From NCBI GenBank assembly GCA_027186245.1, contig CP114484.1, positions 74,501 through 138,500 on the forward strand: 64,000 nt of DNA, given 5' to 3'. Source of the stretch: Coriaria nepalensis (Eukaryota > Streptophyta > Magnoliopsida > Cucurbitales > Coriariaceae). A program made the translations under genes and the position numbers. Below are positions 1 through 11,381 of this stretch, piece by piece (position 1 is the first letter of the stretch; every line of letters starts with the position of its first letter). Below the pieces are notes generated by a model. The model was not told where the DNA came from. It searched no databases and worked only from the letters and a program-made list of their open reading frames with translations.

Positions 1-352
1 CATCTTATCTGCTCCGCCAGCTGACGGATCAGGCGATTATAAGAGATACATATTTTTGCACAACCCTGCCTACATATGACTTGTTTGACAATGTAACAAG
101 TCAGGCAATGTTAAGTATTTAGCAATAAATCCAAGGGTTTGAGAGATAATATTCTAATGTTTCTTAAATATTAATGTACTCCATTTGAAACTAAACAAGA
201 CAGGTAACAGTTTCAAATCAGCATCGGCCAGATCATATGTACCACGCACATGGTTGGGCAACCATGTGCTTCTCATGCAGCCTCAAAGTAGAAGGGTTAA
301 TGGTCTGGTCAACTTCATGCTCTGATATGTATACAAAACTGAAAAAGAAGAA
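1..352. other. Downstream flank of the FIP1-like gene
   Basis: The stretch holds the probable 3' UTR and downstream flank of the minus-strand gene that ends at 353. No coding segment or repeat is recognisable. Confidence 0.5.
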
Positions 353-3300
353 TTAAGCTCCCCTTCGCTCTGCTGGCTCTGGCGACGCAATATTTTGATT
401 TCTAGATGCTGAAATCTTCTTCTGCAATTCCAGATTTGACATCCTCTCAGCTTCAAATGCTCGCTCAAGCTGCTTTTTATCAACCAAATCACAAAATTTT
501 GCATTAGAAAAACATATCATAGGATAAGCGCTGTCTACTATAATGGGCACTGTACCTTTGCAGCTCGTGTACTCCATTCTCCTAAAATACCTCTTAGTCT
601 TTCGTTTTCTTCTACATACTGTTCCAAGTATTAATAAGAAATAGTTGGATAGGTGAAAGAATGGTGGAACTTTTTTGTCAAACATATACAGTGCCAAAAT
701 TGTATATACCTGATTGTTGGTGGTCCGAACCTGTTGGATCTCTGTATCCCTCTCAGCTATCAGTGAGCGAGCAAGCCGAAGCTCAGACTGTAGTTGGTTT
801 GTCTGCAACACAAATTTCCCTTCAGAACTGGTTTCAACTTTGTGGCTGTATGGCTAAATATACTGCAGTATTGTACATGTATACAAGATAGTACCTCAGC
901 AGTGAGTGTCCGTAATTCCTGATCACGTGCTGCTAGCAGATGGGCAAGATCAACCTGCAAAGGAGACACCCGAAACCACTGCCAAGTAAATACCTTATAT
1001 GATGCATCTACTCAAGACTCATAATGACAACAAAACTGAAAGATTTCAGGAAAGAAGCAAGCGCGTAAATAAAAAACAGAAGAAGTTTATATGTAAACCT
1101 GAGGAGTGCTCCCGTCATTGGACCGTTCATATTTACTTAAGCACTCTTGCAACCGAAGAATCTGGAATTACCACAGGTTGTGTGGTAAATCGCCAACATA
1201 AGATATTAAAACCATGATTCTACAACAACCGAACTTCATAGGTATTGGTTGAGAGCCAGAGCACATGCAAGGTACGAAGTTCATTGGAATTCGACCGCCA
1301 TAAATGATAAGCTTTCTTCAGGCGATTACATACCTCTTCACTCAAGAAATGAAGGTTTTCACGTTGATATTGCAACAAAGCCATCTGTTGATCAGAAAGA
1401 CGTCCATCATGATACCTGTTATCACCCCAAAATACTGATAAGGCATCAAATCATAGTTGGTGGATATTATATTCGCATGAAAACTATTAAATTGCCTCCC
1501 AGGTTGCTTTTGAAAGTTGTGGAATAAAAAGAGTGTAACAAAAAGTAGCTGCATCAGCATGGTCAATTACCTCAAACCTTCCAATGAACTTGATGGCTGA
1601 AGTGGAGAATACAACGACTTCAAGACATCAGGCTGAGAATTTAATGAATTGTACTGGTGCACATGACCTACAAGAACCAATGCTTATCAAAAACACACTT
1701 GAGTATTAATGCACAGAGCCGTATGGTTAAAAAACTTCTATCGAGTTTGGCAGAGCACTGGTGAGTAATAAACAATAAGAGATAGCCACACTGGCGTAAT
1801 TCTTCCCCTAGACCACGAGAAAAGCAATCGATGAACAAATTACTCTAATTCAGTTTCCAGCTTTTCTATCAAGATAATTAACTCATCTACTAGGAAGGGG
1901 GGCTCCAGAGATTATGGAAGATATCTGGTAAGGTAGGAAATGACAATGTCTCTAGTACAACCATCAAGAAAATCTTAAAGAGTTTGATCCCCCAAAATTA
2001 TTAGCAAATCAAATACTTTGATGCAGTCAACATAAACACACTTCCTCAGTTAAACGCTTGAAGAAATCTCAATTATGCATGTGAACTCACCAATATAGAT
2101 GCTCATAAACGATCCAGCACATATAGCTTCAATAACCATAATTATCCTGCATAAGTAGTTGATGAAGTGGGATGCTGTCAGTATATGCAGCACTTGAAGG
2201 ATCAGTTTCCTTCTGAATTATCTGAATCAATTGTTTATGACAAAAAATAATAATAATGAGTGTGAAAAATCCCCATTCTTACAGTCTTTACCTTCTCAGT
2301 TACATCATCGCATATTATGCGAAGTATCTTAAAGATGGAATTAAATTTAGGTCGCATGTACCTCAGTATTGTTGATATGGAAAGTATACTGATGTGGGGT
2401 TTCCATAACATAACAAGTAACATTGCAGCGGTTCCTACATTTGACCAAATATTTGACAAACTAAATAACCATACCAATAACAAACATTCTATGAAAGAGA
2501 GTTCAAAGGCCTCATAATCCATCTGTTCATAAGTGCAAACAACTACTTTACATACCATATGCCATGATGGCAAAAGGTAGACGAACAACATGCTTCAACT
2601 TCTGGCTAAAACTATAATAACCCTACAAAAGAAAAGGCGCATTTTTTTAAAATTCACAAAATGGATACTGAGTGGGGACTGCAAGAGGATATAAAGATTT
2701 TAGAAAAGAATTCCCAAATAGCTACTGAGTACACCAGGATGTAAGATTGATAATCTTCATAAACAAATACTTTCGTTAAATCGCTAGCAGCTCTTTACAC
2801 ATTGCATTTGGGGATTGACTATTGACGCTAATTGATCCCAAGAGAGCAAGTTCATTGTTTTTGGGGAAATATTTGTCGCTTTTATACGCAAGGGCTTCAG
2901 ATGAAAGAGCTGAGTCCTTTATAAATGAAGGCAGCAATTGGTCATTGCTTAGGGATGTGGGGTGCATTTGCTTGTATTAAAGAAACATCTTTCATTTCCA
3001 GAAGAGAGAGAGAGAGAGAATCATGGAATTTAAATATAACTTGATTGAATAATAAATTGCAAATTACCTGCAAGCGAATTTTCTGTACTTGGTAAACTAG
3101 ATATTGCTGAAAGATTCCTGAAACAGAAAATTATAGACTTCAACAAAAGGTTCCAGATATAGTAGCATATCCTTTAAAATTGGTCAAGATATACGGAACA
3201 CCTAGATAAAAAAGAGCACTTTGTCATCCACAATGAGGCATGGGTGAAGAAAGGTTATACAAAAACGAAAAACGAGTGACATCAGTTGATGGGGTTTTTT

Positions 3301-4102
3301 TTTTTTAATCCCGACTATAACCTGCCCTCAAAAGTAAGCAAACGCCCTAGAGAACCAATGTTGATTGCATAAACAGAAAACAGATAACCATTGTATTTAT
3401 ATGGAAATATGGCTACATGGAACAAGACATGCGAAAAAATCAATTTTCTTAAATATGCACCCAAGTAAGTGTGTGTATGTTTAGTCTTCCTTCAGTAAGA
3501 ATATAGATGAAACAACGAGCCAAAAATCAACATGATGAGTCAAATTTCATAAGGAGGTATGGCTAGGATAACACCTGTAAGTACTAATAGAATCGCATCG
3601 CAACTACAAAGCAAGGGGCCCATCAGACTCTGAATAGAATGAAATATCCAGGGAGCTCCAACAGCTAAGGAAGCATAGCCTGCCTGAAATTTGAAGCACA
3701 ATTAGCAGCATACTCATAGTTCAGATAATAAAAATAAAAAAGAATCAGAGAAATCATTAAATAAATCACAGATCAATTGAAAAGAGGGTCAGCGAGTTCA
3801 CTTGCCAATACAAAGCAGTAAAAAATGGTCCCAATAATTCTTGTTGGCTTTCTGTGTCCAAACAAAGGGGCTTCATGCAGTATATCCAGAAACCTACAAT
3901 ATTAACACATCTGCTTTACCATCACTCAGGAACACACAAACTGAAACAACATATAATCAATGATGCAGTGCAACAAAGTCCAATCCTCACAACGAAAATG
4001 GAAACAGAAAATAAAATTAAGCAATCGCGGTGAGAAGGAAGCTTACAGGGCATTTTCTTCGGGAGAGGTTGGAGGTTGAGAAGCGTGTCTCTCTGTAGCC
4101 AT
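353..4102 (-). CDS. FIP1: FIP1/TMEM192-like membrane protein, 14 exons
   Basis: A complete 14-exon gene can be followed in one phase: 4047-4102, ~3803-3893, 3575-3679, 3068-3117, 2556-2622, 2434-2362, 2146-2091, 1667-1571, 1415-1334, 1161-1099, 954-895, 802-710, 618-556 and 469-353, all with GT-AG borders. The product is about 357 residues and starts MATERHASQPPTSPEENAL. The first half (about 40-190) has several hydrophobic helices (YCFVLASYASLAVG, GTAAMLLVMLW, IEAICAGSFMSIYIG). The second half is a long polar coiled coil (QLQSELRLARSLIAERDTEI) with a basic tail. This is the layout of the plant TMEM192 family, whose Arabidopsis member I recall as FRIGIDA-INTERACTING PROTEIN 1 (At2g06005). The next gene here resembles At2g06000, which supports orthology. 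Its biochemical role is poorly defined; membrane insertion is inferred from hydrophobicity. Confidence 0.85.
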
Positions 4103-4829
4103 TTCCGTCCTTTAATCTGCTGTCGGATTCCAAACTCATTTGATGTTTCCCATTTCCTAAACGTACGATGGGTAGAGAGTAGCGGAGGTGAAGAAGAAAA
4201 GTTTCGAATTTAGATTCGACTAAAGCTTAAGCCTGGCTCTGCCTCGGTTTCCTGGTTTTGAAGTCAGTGACGGGTTTTGAGATTTATGACTATGCAGAAG
4301 ACTTCAAGCAGTTGGCCATTTCGACGGAGCGGAGAAAATGTTGTAGGTCCAGCTATGCGTGTACGACGTGTCGTCAAACTGACTTGGGTTTGGGCATGGC
4401 GGACTTAATAATCTTCAGATTCCAGCCCAAAATCCCTCTCCCCCCCCCCCCCCCCCCTCTCTCCTCCCACCCCCAATCCCCAGCTAAAGTCTCAATAGAT
4501 GATAATCCCTAAAATTGCTCAGAAGGCATCTCACCCTAAGGTCTGCCCGCACTGTCTTCTCTGTCAACTTGAATATTCAAAGTCCGTCTCGGACTACATT
4601 GCTAAAATTTTGATCGGATTATTATTCCGATTAATCATAAATTTTGTGTGGGATCCTCTTCTGTAATGCCACTTTTCTCTGGGTTTTCATCGTCTCCATG
4701 AAGAGTAGCAGAGAGTGGGAGGAGCAAATACCCAATACGAAATCCGGCCGACCCAACCGGAAAAGGGTTGTCATTGAAAACATCTGGGAAGATAGAGTAG
4801 AGCCTACTAGTGATGGCGTGGGGTTGCAG
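4103..4829. promoter_or_regulatory. Bidirectional intergenic promoter region with poly-C tract
   Basis: The 0.7 kb separates the divergent FIP1-like and PPR genes and must hold both promoters. A C homopolymer of about 17 bases followed by CT repeats lies near 4441-4460. An in-frame ATG at 4698 opens 44 codons upstream of the preferred PPR start. Confidence 0.5.
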
Positions 4830-6473
4830 ATGAGCCTGTTATTCTTCACCGCCCGAGCCTCGCGGGTCCGAGCCTCCAAGCTCTCTGTTGCTCATTTCCA
4901 TGGTCGTGCCCTCGGAGGATCCGGCACTCGCTTCTCTAAAAGCCGAGACGGAACAGCAAATCCCGAGGCTTGGTTTGTCAAGGTTGTCTGTACTCTCTTT
5001 CTTCGTTCACATACATTGCATGCTTACTTCGATCATTTCAGTAAGAACTTGAATCCCTCTATCGCTTTCGAGGTCATTAAGTGGTTGAAGGATCCAAATT
5101 TGGGTTTGAAGTTCTTTGAGCTCAGCAGATTACATTTTGGTATCAATCATAATTTTAGAACATATAATTTGCTTATGAGGTCCCTTTGTCAAATGGGACT
5201 TCACGATTCCGCAAGAATGGTTTTTGATTGCATGAGGAGTGATGGGATTTTACCCGATAGCTCGATTGTTGAGCTATTGGTATTATCTTATGCAAAAATG
5301 GGCAAGTTAGATTGTGCGAAGTTATTTCTTGGTGAGGTTCATGGTTATGGGATTCAAGTGAATCCTTTTGTGTACAATAACTTGTTGGGTTTTTTGATCA
5401 ACCAGAATCAAATAGACGAGGCCGTCTTATTATTTAGAGAGCATATTGAATCCCATTCTCATCCGGATATTTACTCTTTTAATATTCTGATTAGAGGTTT
5501 GTGCAAAATTAGAAAAGTTGATATGGGTTTTGAGTTTTTCAATAACATGGCACGTTTTGGTTGTTCTCCTGATGTTGTTACATATAACACTCTTATAAAC
5601 GGACTCTGCAAGGTTAATGAGGCTGAAAGAGGGCATGATTTATTAAAGCAAATTCAGGCAGGAACTAAGCTTTCTCCAGATGTTGTAACTTATACGTCGT
5701 TAATATCGGGCTACTGCAAGTTGGGTAAAATAAAGGGAGCTCTTGTTCTTTTAGATGAGATGATTAGTTCTGGGATTAGACCCAATAATTACACTTTTAA
5801 TGCTCTCATTGATGGCTTTGGTGAGCTTGGAGACATGATCTCTGTGATGGCCATGTACGAGAAAATGTTGTCTCATGGTTGCTCGCCAGATGTGGTTACA
5901 TATACTTCCCTTATACATAGCTATTGTCGAGATGGTCAGGTGAACCAGGGCTTAAAGCTTTGGAATGAGATGAAAGCAAGAAATTTAAATCCAAACATGC
6001 ATACATTTTCTGTTGTTATAAATGCTCTGTGCAAGGAAAACAGACTACATGAGGCTCGGAAACTTTTAACAGATTTGAAATCAAGCAATGGGATTGCAAA
6101 AGCATTTATTTACAACCCCGTGATCGATGGGTTTTGCAAGGCTGGAAATGTGGATGAGGCGAATGTGATTTTTGCAGAAATGGAGGATAAGCGTTGCTGC
6201 CCGGATAAAATGACATTTACAATTCTCATCATTGGGCATTGTATGAAAGGGAGGATGTCTGAAGCAATCGGCCTTTTCGATAAGATGCTGGCTACGGGCT
6301 GTGCCCCAGACTCCATTACTATCAATTCTTTGATATCTTGCCTTTTGAATGCTGGGATGCCCAAGGAAGCCAATCGAATCAAACAAACTGTATCAGAGTG
6401 CCTGAATATTGGTTCCTCTTCTTTTAAAAATAGGCCTCTGAGAAAAAGCTCTTGTATTCCAGTGGCTGTTTAA
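4830..6473 (+). CDS. P-class PPR protein, At2g06000-like
   Basis: Intronless gene of 547 codons from the ATG at 4830. About 12 tandem 35-residue PPR motifs run from about residue 109 to 525, many ending in PD or PN (VVTYTSLISGYCKLGKIKGA, MTFTILIIGHCMKGRMSEA). They belong to the P class: there is no E, DYW or SMR tail. Such proteins bind organellar RNA base by base and act in processing, stability or translation. The N terminus MSLLFFTARASRVRASKLS is basic and lacks acidic residues, as in a mitochondrial or plastid presequence. I therefore prefer 4830 over the in-frame ATG at 4698, whose extra 44 residues are acidic and polar. Length and sequence closely follow what I remember of Arabidopsis At2g06000 (about 536 residues; the stretch around FMYNPVIDGFCKAGKVNEAN is nearly shared). 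Confidence 0.93.
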   Translation: MSLLFFTARASRVRASKLSVAHFHGRALGGSGTRFSKSRDGTANPEAWFVKVVCTLFLRSHTLHAYFDHFSKNLNPSIAFEVIKWLKDPNLGLKFFELSRLHFGINHNFRTYNLLMRSLCQMGLHDSARMVFDCMRSDGILPDSSIVELLVLSYAKMGKLDCAKLFLGEVHGYGIQVNPFVYNNLLGFLINQNQIDEAVLLFREHIESHSHPDIYSFNILIRGLCKIRKVDMGFEFFNNMARFGCSPDVVTYNTLINGLCKVNEAERGHDLLKQIQAGTKLSPDVVTYTSLISGYCKLGKIKGALVLLDEMISSGIRPNNYTFNALIDGFGELGDMISVMAMYEKMLSHGCSPDVVTYTSLIHSYCRDGQVNQGLKLWNEMKARNLNPNMHTFSVVINALCKENRLHEARKLLTDLKSSNGIAKAFIYNPVIDGFCKAGNVDEANVIFAEMEDKRCCPDKMTFTILIIGHCMKGRMSEAIGLFDKMLATGCAPDSITINSLISCLLNAGMPKEANRIKQTVSECLNIGSSSFKNRPLRKSSCIPVAV

Positions 6474-7326
6474 TGGAAGTAGGCTTGGACTTATATGGTC
6501 ATCGTGTGGTTGAGCAAGTTCCTCCCTCCAACAAGCCAGTTTTGACAGAGGAAACATATCCAGTTGTTGCTATTCATTTGTTGATAATTCGTAAGTCATA
6601 TATTAACACCGTCTTCTTATGCCAGCATATTAAAGTTACAAAACCCTTTATAGGAATTGATCCTGACTCCTGACAGGACAATATTGAGTATGTAACTATG
6701 TAGATCATGAATTTCATGCTGGCATAAGAGACAATAGAGCAATAGAATTTGTAAAAAAAATTCACCCTTTTTGTTTGTTCATTTGGATCTTCGTCTTAAA
6801 TGATCCTTCTTAGTCTGTTTCATCTGGTTGCAAGTATTTTTCACAGTATGCGAGGGAATAAAGAGATGCTGCGAATGCCAGATCAACGCGCAGCAGATGG
6901 TAGTCCAACTAGAGATGTATTCGATTGAATCAAATCATTTTTCCTCTTTTTGTAAATTGGTCATCTCATTTTTTATGGTGAAGAGAGGAACTTGTTGAAA
7001 TTACTCTATATAATTGGTATTAACTGACTTTCTCCTACTTGGAGTAATACATCGGCTTTATGTTATAAAGATTACAAGCAGTGTCAAGTATTTAGAGACG
7101 TAGATAATGATTATGCATTGCCAAGAGGTTGTAAATAATATAGATATTGAGATGAAATTACATACATATCGTCCATTTTCTACAATACAATACATTCTCC
7201 ATAAAAGGACTAAGAGCACGTCTTGAGACTAGTACAAGTAGTATCATATATTATAAAGTGAATCATGTCATTCGACAAGAGCCAGACTTCTAGCTTGCAT
7301 GCCCATCTTGCTCGTTGTCAAACGAA
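6474..7326. other. Intergenic: 3' ends of two convergent loci
   Basis: Presumed 3' UTR of the PPR gene and downstream flank of the protease pseudogene. The DNA is AT-rich, with no coding segment or repeat recognised. Confidence 0.5.
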
Positions 7327-8882
7327 CTAAGCAACAATGGGATATATGATGCGCAGGTCGCAATACCTGAAACACAGCATCTTACAGCTTATCAGTAAAA
7401 GAAGTGTATTATAGCACTTTATCAAGTTCTCCACATAAAATAAAAGATATTAGTGAAACAATCTACTTTCATGATCTAAGAACAATTTTTGAAAACGTAC
7501 CACACATGTTCTTTCCCCTCTCCATCTTAAAGTAGGCATCGTACCCCCAGCTCCGTCCCCACGAGTTCTTGATGAGCCAATATGCAGTACCATCTTCAAC
7601 TCCATACCCAACCGCAAGAACATGGTTGACATCCTTCGCTCAAAATAGCAAACACAAACAAGTTACACGAAGAGATTCAGTTATTACAATCAATCCATCA
7701 AAAAGAAAAGAAAAAGAACTGGCCATGGTGCCGCATGGGTCACTCGTATAAACTCCTTCCTTGTAGAATCTGAAACCATGCATTACTGGAACGCTACACT
7801 CACTGGCCGAACCACCGCAACTGCATGCTTCAGTTCATCTTCAGCACCCTGCATGTACATACATGATTAATCAACAAGAAAGCCAACCAACACCTTTCTT
7901 TTGCAAAATATGCAGCAAGCAAATTGATTCATTGAATAATCATATTAGTTGCTTACGAGGGTAATGTTGACAGAGTCGATAACTCAGACTCCAACATTTT
8001 CAGCCGAGAATTTGCAATCTTCGTCTCTAAAAGTATAAGGGTATGCTTGCTCTGTGTCAAGCCCGCCGTTGAGTTTGATGTACTCAAAGGCTTGAGAGGG
8101 CAAGCCACCCCTGCACACAAAGTTATTGAAAGCTCTGTCACAATCCACAAGCTGCTGCTCTGACAGAGATATCCCCTTCCCAAACGCCTGCGCATAGGCC
8201 ACCTCTAGTGGTCCAGTCGTGCTGAAGGTCCAGAATGATCCACAATGGCCTTGATCCTTCACAGGGCCCACTACCCCTTCTATTCTCCAAGCTCTCTACA
8301 GATATACCAGAAATGGGAAATTGATTTCAGCAAACCAAAACAAAAGAAAAGAAGAAGAAAGAAGTATTACCGTTTCAGGAAGAGAGGTATTATGGTTGAG
8401 CTTGTGGTTTCCATTAAAGGTGGCAGAGCAGTTTTGTGCGGCCCTCAACCTGTGCTCCTTGAACTCTTCCCAGCTGCAGTCAGCGAATTGGTTAACAGCG
8501 AGTCTGTATGGCAGTCCTTTTCTGTTACTGGATTTGATCAACCTCAGATACTCCCTGTATATTCCAAACCGCAGTTTCATCTCCTCCACCGTCTCATACT
8601 TCTTCCCGTACCTGAAACAAAATAGACTAACTAAATTCAAACTCCAATTTAGATGATTTAGTTGGGTCGCAGCGTGATCGCGACGGAGCTGTGAGCAAAA
8701 CGAGCGAATCGGAGGGCGTGACGAGTATCGCCGATGGTTGTTGGATGACTTCAGTCACGTAGAAGATCGTCATCGGCGATCAATCTAATGGGGTTGGGGT
8801 CGTGGAAGGTGCTTGATTCTGCGGCGGCGCAGGATAGCAGGAGGAGCAGGAAGAAGTAGGGGACTAAGATGAGCCGGACCAT
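7327..8882 (-). pseudogene. Aleurain-like (papain C1A) cysteine protease pseudogene
   Basis: The gene starts at 8882 with a secretory signal (MVRLILVPYFFLLLLLSCAA), then the aleurain-type prodomain (TRHALRFARFAH, ETVEEMKLRFGIYREY) and mature domain ([49 protein letters not shown]). Introns remain at expected places, so it is not a processed copy. It is broken several times. A stop and frame change follow DDDLLRD near 8740. The Tyr-Gly region joins to the next exon only after a frame break. The catalytic Cys of the CGSCW motif is Phe. A TGA sits in frame after KFSAENVGV near 7984. A frame change follows the SVAFQ-type segment near 7780. A codon is missing from NH(A)VLAVGYG. An extra dinucleotide disrupts the last codons near 7336. 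Active relatives are vacuolar aminopeptidase/endopeptidases. This copy cannot make an active enzyme. Confidence 0.9.
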
Positions 8883-10660
8883 TTCACTCACTCTGACTTA
8901 CACTCTGGTTCCTGAAACTCTTGGTCTTGGAAGAAGAAGAGAGACTGATCAGAGATGAAGTGTGAAGTGGAATGGTGTGTATGTGGAGGCTTTGATTGGA
9001 TGAAAAGCTCCGGGTGGCGCATTGGTGGTGGGCAATCACATGTTGCCACGCTTGTTGACGTGGGGTTATCAATTTGTTTCTTAATAATTGTTGGCATGTT
9101 TTGTCTGAATCCTCAGTATAATAATTAATGTGTTTATGGTTCAAATCAACTTAGAAGATATCATGGAATAATTATGAGATGGTGTTGAAAAATAAGTTGG
9201 GAGAGTTGAGACAACATGTTATGCAGACGCAGTATCACGACAAAAGGAAATTGACGGGGAATCTTGGGCATCATAAAACACAAGCAAAAACAGATATTTT
9301 TCAATGTATGCTTGCTGCTTCAGGTAATAAGTAATGCGAAGTACCTTTTCATCTGGGTTTTCTGTCTTTTAGTTTAGGAAGTGTTGATATGAATCATAGA
9401 TCAGTGGACAGACAGACACGAAAAAAGATGGGAGAGAAATATATAAATTACAGAGGCAGAGGTAGTGAAAACAAGTATGGTATCATGACACGGTGGCCGG
9501 TGCATGCATGGGAAAACAAGTATGCATGCGGTAACTAGCGTATATATATATAGTTGATCCATGAGGTTGGCCCAAGAGTTTATCAATTCAGCCTGTTATA
9601 TAGAAGAGAAAAAAGGTCTTCCTTCATGTATAGAATGGGCAGACACGGTTCCTGCACTAATCCTATTAAGACAGTTTGCTTAGTGGGAGTTTCATTAATT
9701 AAACACAATAAAAATGCTAATTACCTAGGTTTGAAATTCTGAATATAACTAAGACTTGTGCTTTCTGCAAATGATAGGAGACCAAAAAACCCATCTTCTT
9801 TTCCTTGTGGTTTTTCTTCTAATCTCTAGTGCAGTGGTGTGGTGTTATCATAAATTACAAAGGCTAATCCTTTTCTTTCTTTCTAGAACATGTTCAAGAG
9901 TAATTAATGTTTGAAATAAAAAAATAATAATTAGTTGAAATGTTATCCAATTCAATGTTTGGAAGCTTGTTAGGTAGAGTTCCAAAGACAAGGGTGAGGT
10001 GGTTGTGGGTTTGTTTGATTTGTTCATCCAAACTTGTTGACCAATAATACTATAAACTCCATATTTAATATTTAATATTTAATATTTAATATTCATATTA
10101 TTACTTTACTTCTTAATCCAACGTCTACAAAAGAAAGTAGCTGAATTTGGAATGATTTTGACTTTTAATTAGAAACTATGATCAAGTGTTTTTACTTTTT
10201 ACTACCTGGTAATTGGTAAAGATGATGAGTAACTTTGTTGTTGTTGTTGTTGAAGTAGCTTCTGGATTTAGAAAATTAACAAGGAATGAATCTTATTATG
10301 TGTCGCGTGTTGACTGGTCTTAGTCTTCTCTAATAATAAGAAAAAAAACAGACTAGTAAGTAGTATTGTATTGACTTTCAATTGGCTAATAGTAAGCTCC
10401 AAACCAAAAACGGCCACGGGCCCCACACGCACCTACTTCTTACATGTTTTCACACTTCCGGCTCCTCCTAATTAACTTTCACTTCCAGTACAATGTTTAA
10501 TTAATTAATTAATTTATTTATTTATTTATTTATTTTGTTTTCACATTAATTAAGGGTTCAGGAAAACACAGATAAAGAAAGAAAGAAAGTCTATGTATGA
10601 GTTGTGATTTGTTGTCACTACCAACTGTTTTGCTCTCCATTACATGTTACTCCATTACAA
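8883..10660. other. Intergenic, AT-rich, simple repeats only
   Basis: The DNA between the protease pseudogene and the 100-bp repeat contains short microsatellites: TTTAATA-type repeats near 10065-10095, TTG repeats near 10232-10250, and TTAA/TTTA repeats near 10498-10535. I see no gene; the predicted short reading frames lack homology I can recognise. Confidence 0.5.
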
Positions 10661-10894
10661 AGATTAAAAAGTTCTCAGATTCAACTACATGTTACTCCAT
10701 TACAAAGATATGATCATAGTGATTATAAAAAGGAAGGGTAACTCTTAACTTTGTATCCCAAGATTAAAAAGTTCTCAGATTCAACTACATGTTACTCCAT
10801 TACAAAGATATGATCATAGTGATTATAAAAAGGAAGGGTAACTCTTAACTTTGTATCCCAAGATTAAAAAGTTCTCAGATTCAACTACATGTTA
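10661..10894. repeat. Perfect 100-bp tandem repeat, 2.3 copies
   Basis: The unit begins AGATTAAAAAGTTCTCAGAT and recurs at 10661, 10761 and 10861. The first two copies are identical over 100 bp and the third is cut after about 34 bp. It lies about 490 bp upstream of the RIPK-like start codon. Identity of the copies points to a recent duplication or contraction/expansion. Confidence 0.95.
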
Positions 10895-11381
10895 CAGTCA
10901 CCGTCTCTTTTTCTCAATCACATCCCTACTGTGTATCCTATTAAGATGTAAACGTCTTCCTTTCATCATTGGAAATTTGTGCTCTCAATCGTCTCGTTAT
11001 TTCCAATTCCTCTATAAGTCTGAACACGTTTCACACAATTATATCACATAATAAAATATGGTAATTTAAATCAAAATATATATTAATTTAAACGTGGTTT
11101 ATTTTTCCATGCAAAACCCAAAAAAGTCAAGTGAGGTAGCCAAGCCGAGTGCATGATCCATCACCTTTTTTTTTATAAATAATAAAATATGGTAAAGCTC
11201 AGTTGCTAACAGCTAACATGCCTGTTGGTCATTCATTTGAATATATATATATATATATATATATTTTCCCTTTTCTTCTTAAGAAAATTCCTCCCACCCA
11301 CATCCCATATAATTCAACCGCCTTCTACAAAATACAGGGGAATTCAATCAGCAGCTTAATTATTTTTGTCAACATCAATTA
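10895..11381 (+). promoter_or_regulatory. Proximal upstream region of the RIPK-like gene
   Basis: AT-rich sequence containing an AT dinucleotide tract of about 24 bp at 11241-11264 and a pyrimidine-rich stretch just after it. It is probably the core promoter and 5' UTR of the downstream kinase. No individual box is certain. Confidence 0.4.

Noticed and set aside
661..891. 76-codon plus-strand frame, and other small frames at 999-1527
   Set aside because: They lie opposite to exons and introns of the FIP1-like gene and have no recognisable homology.
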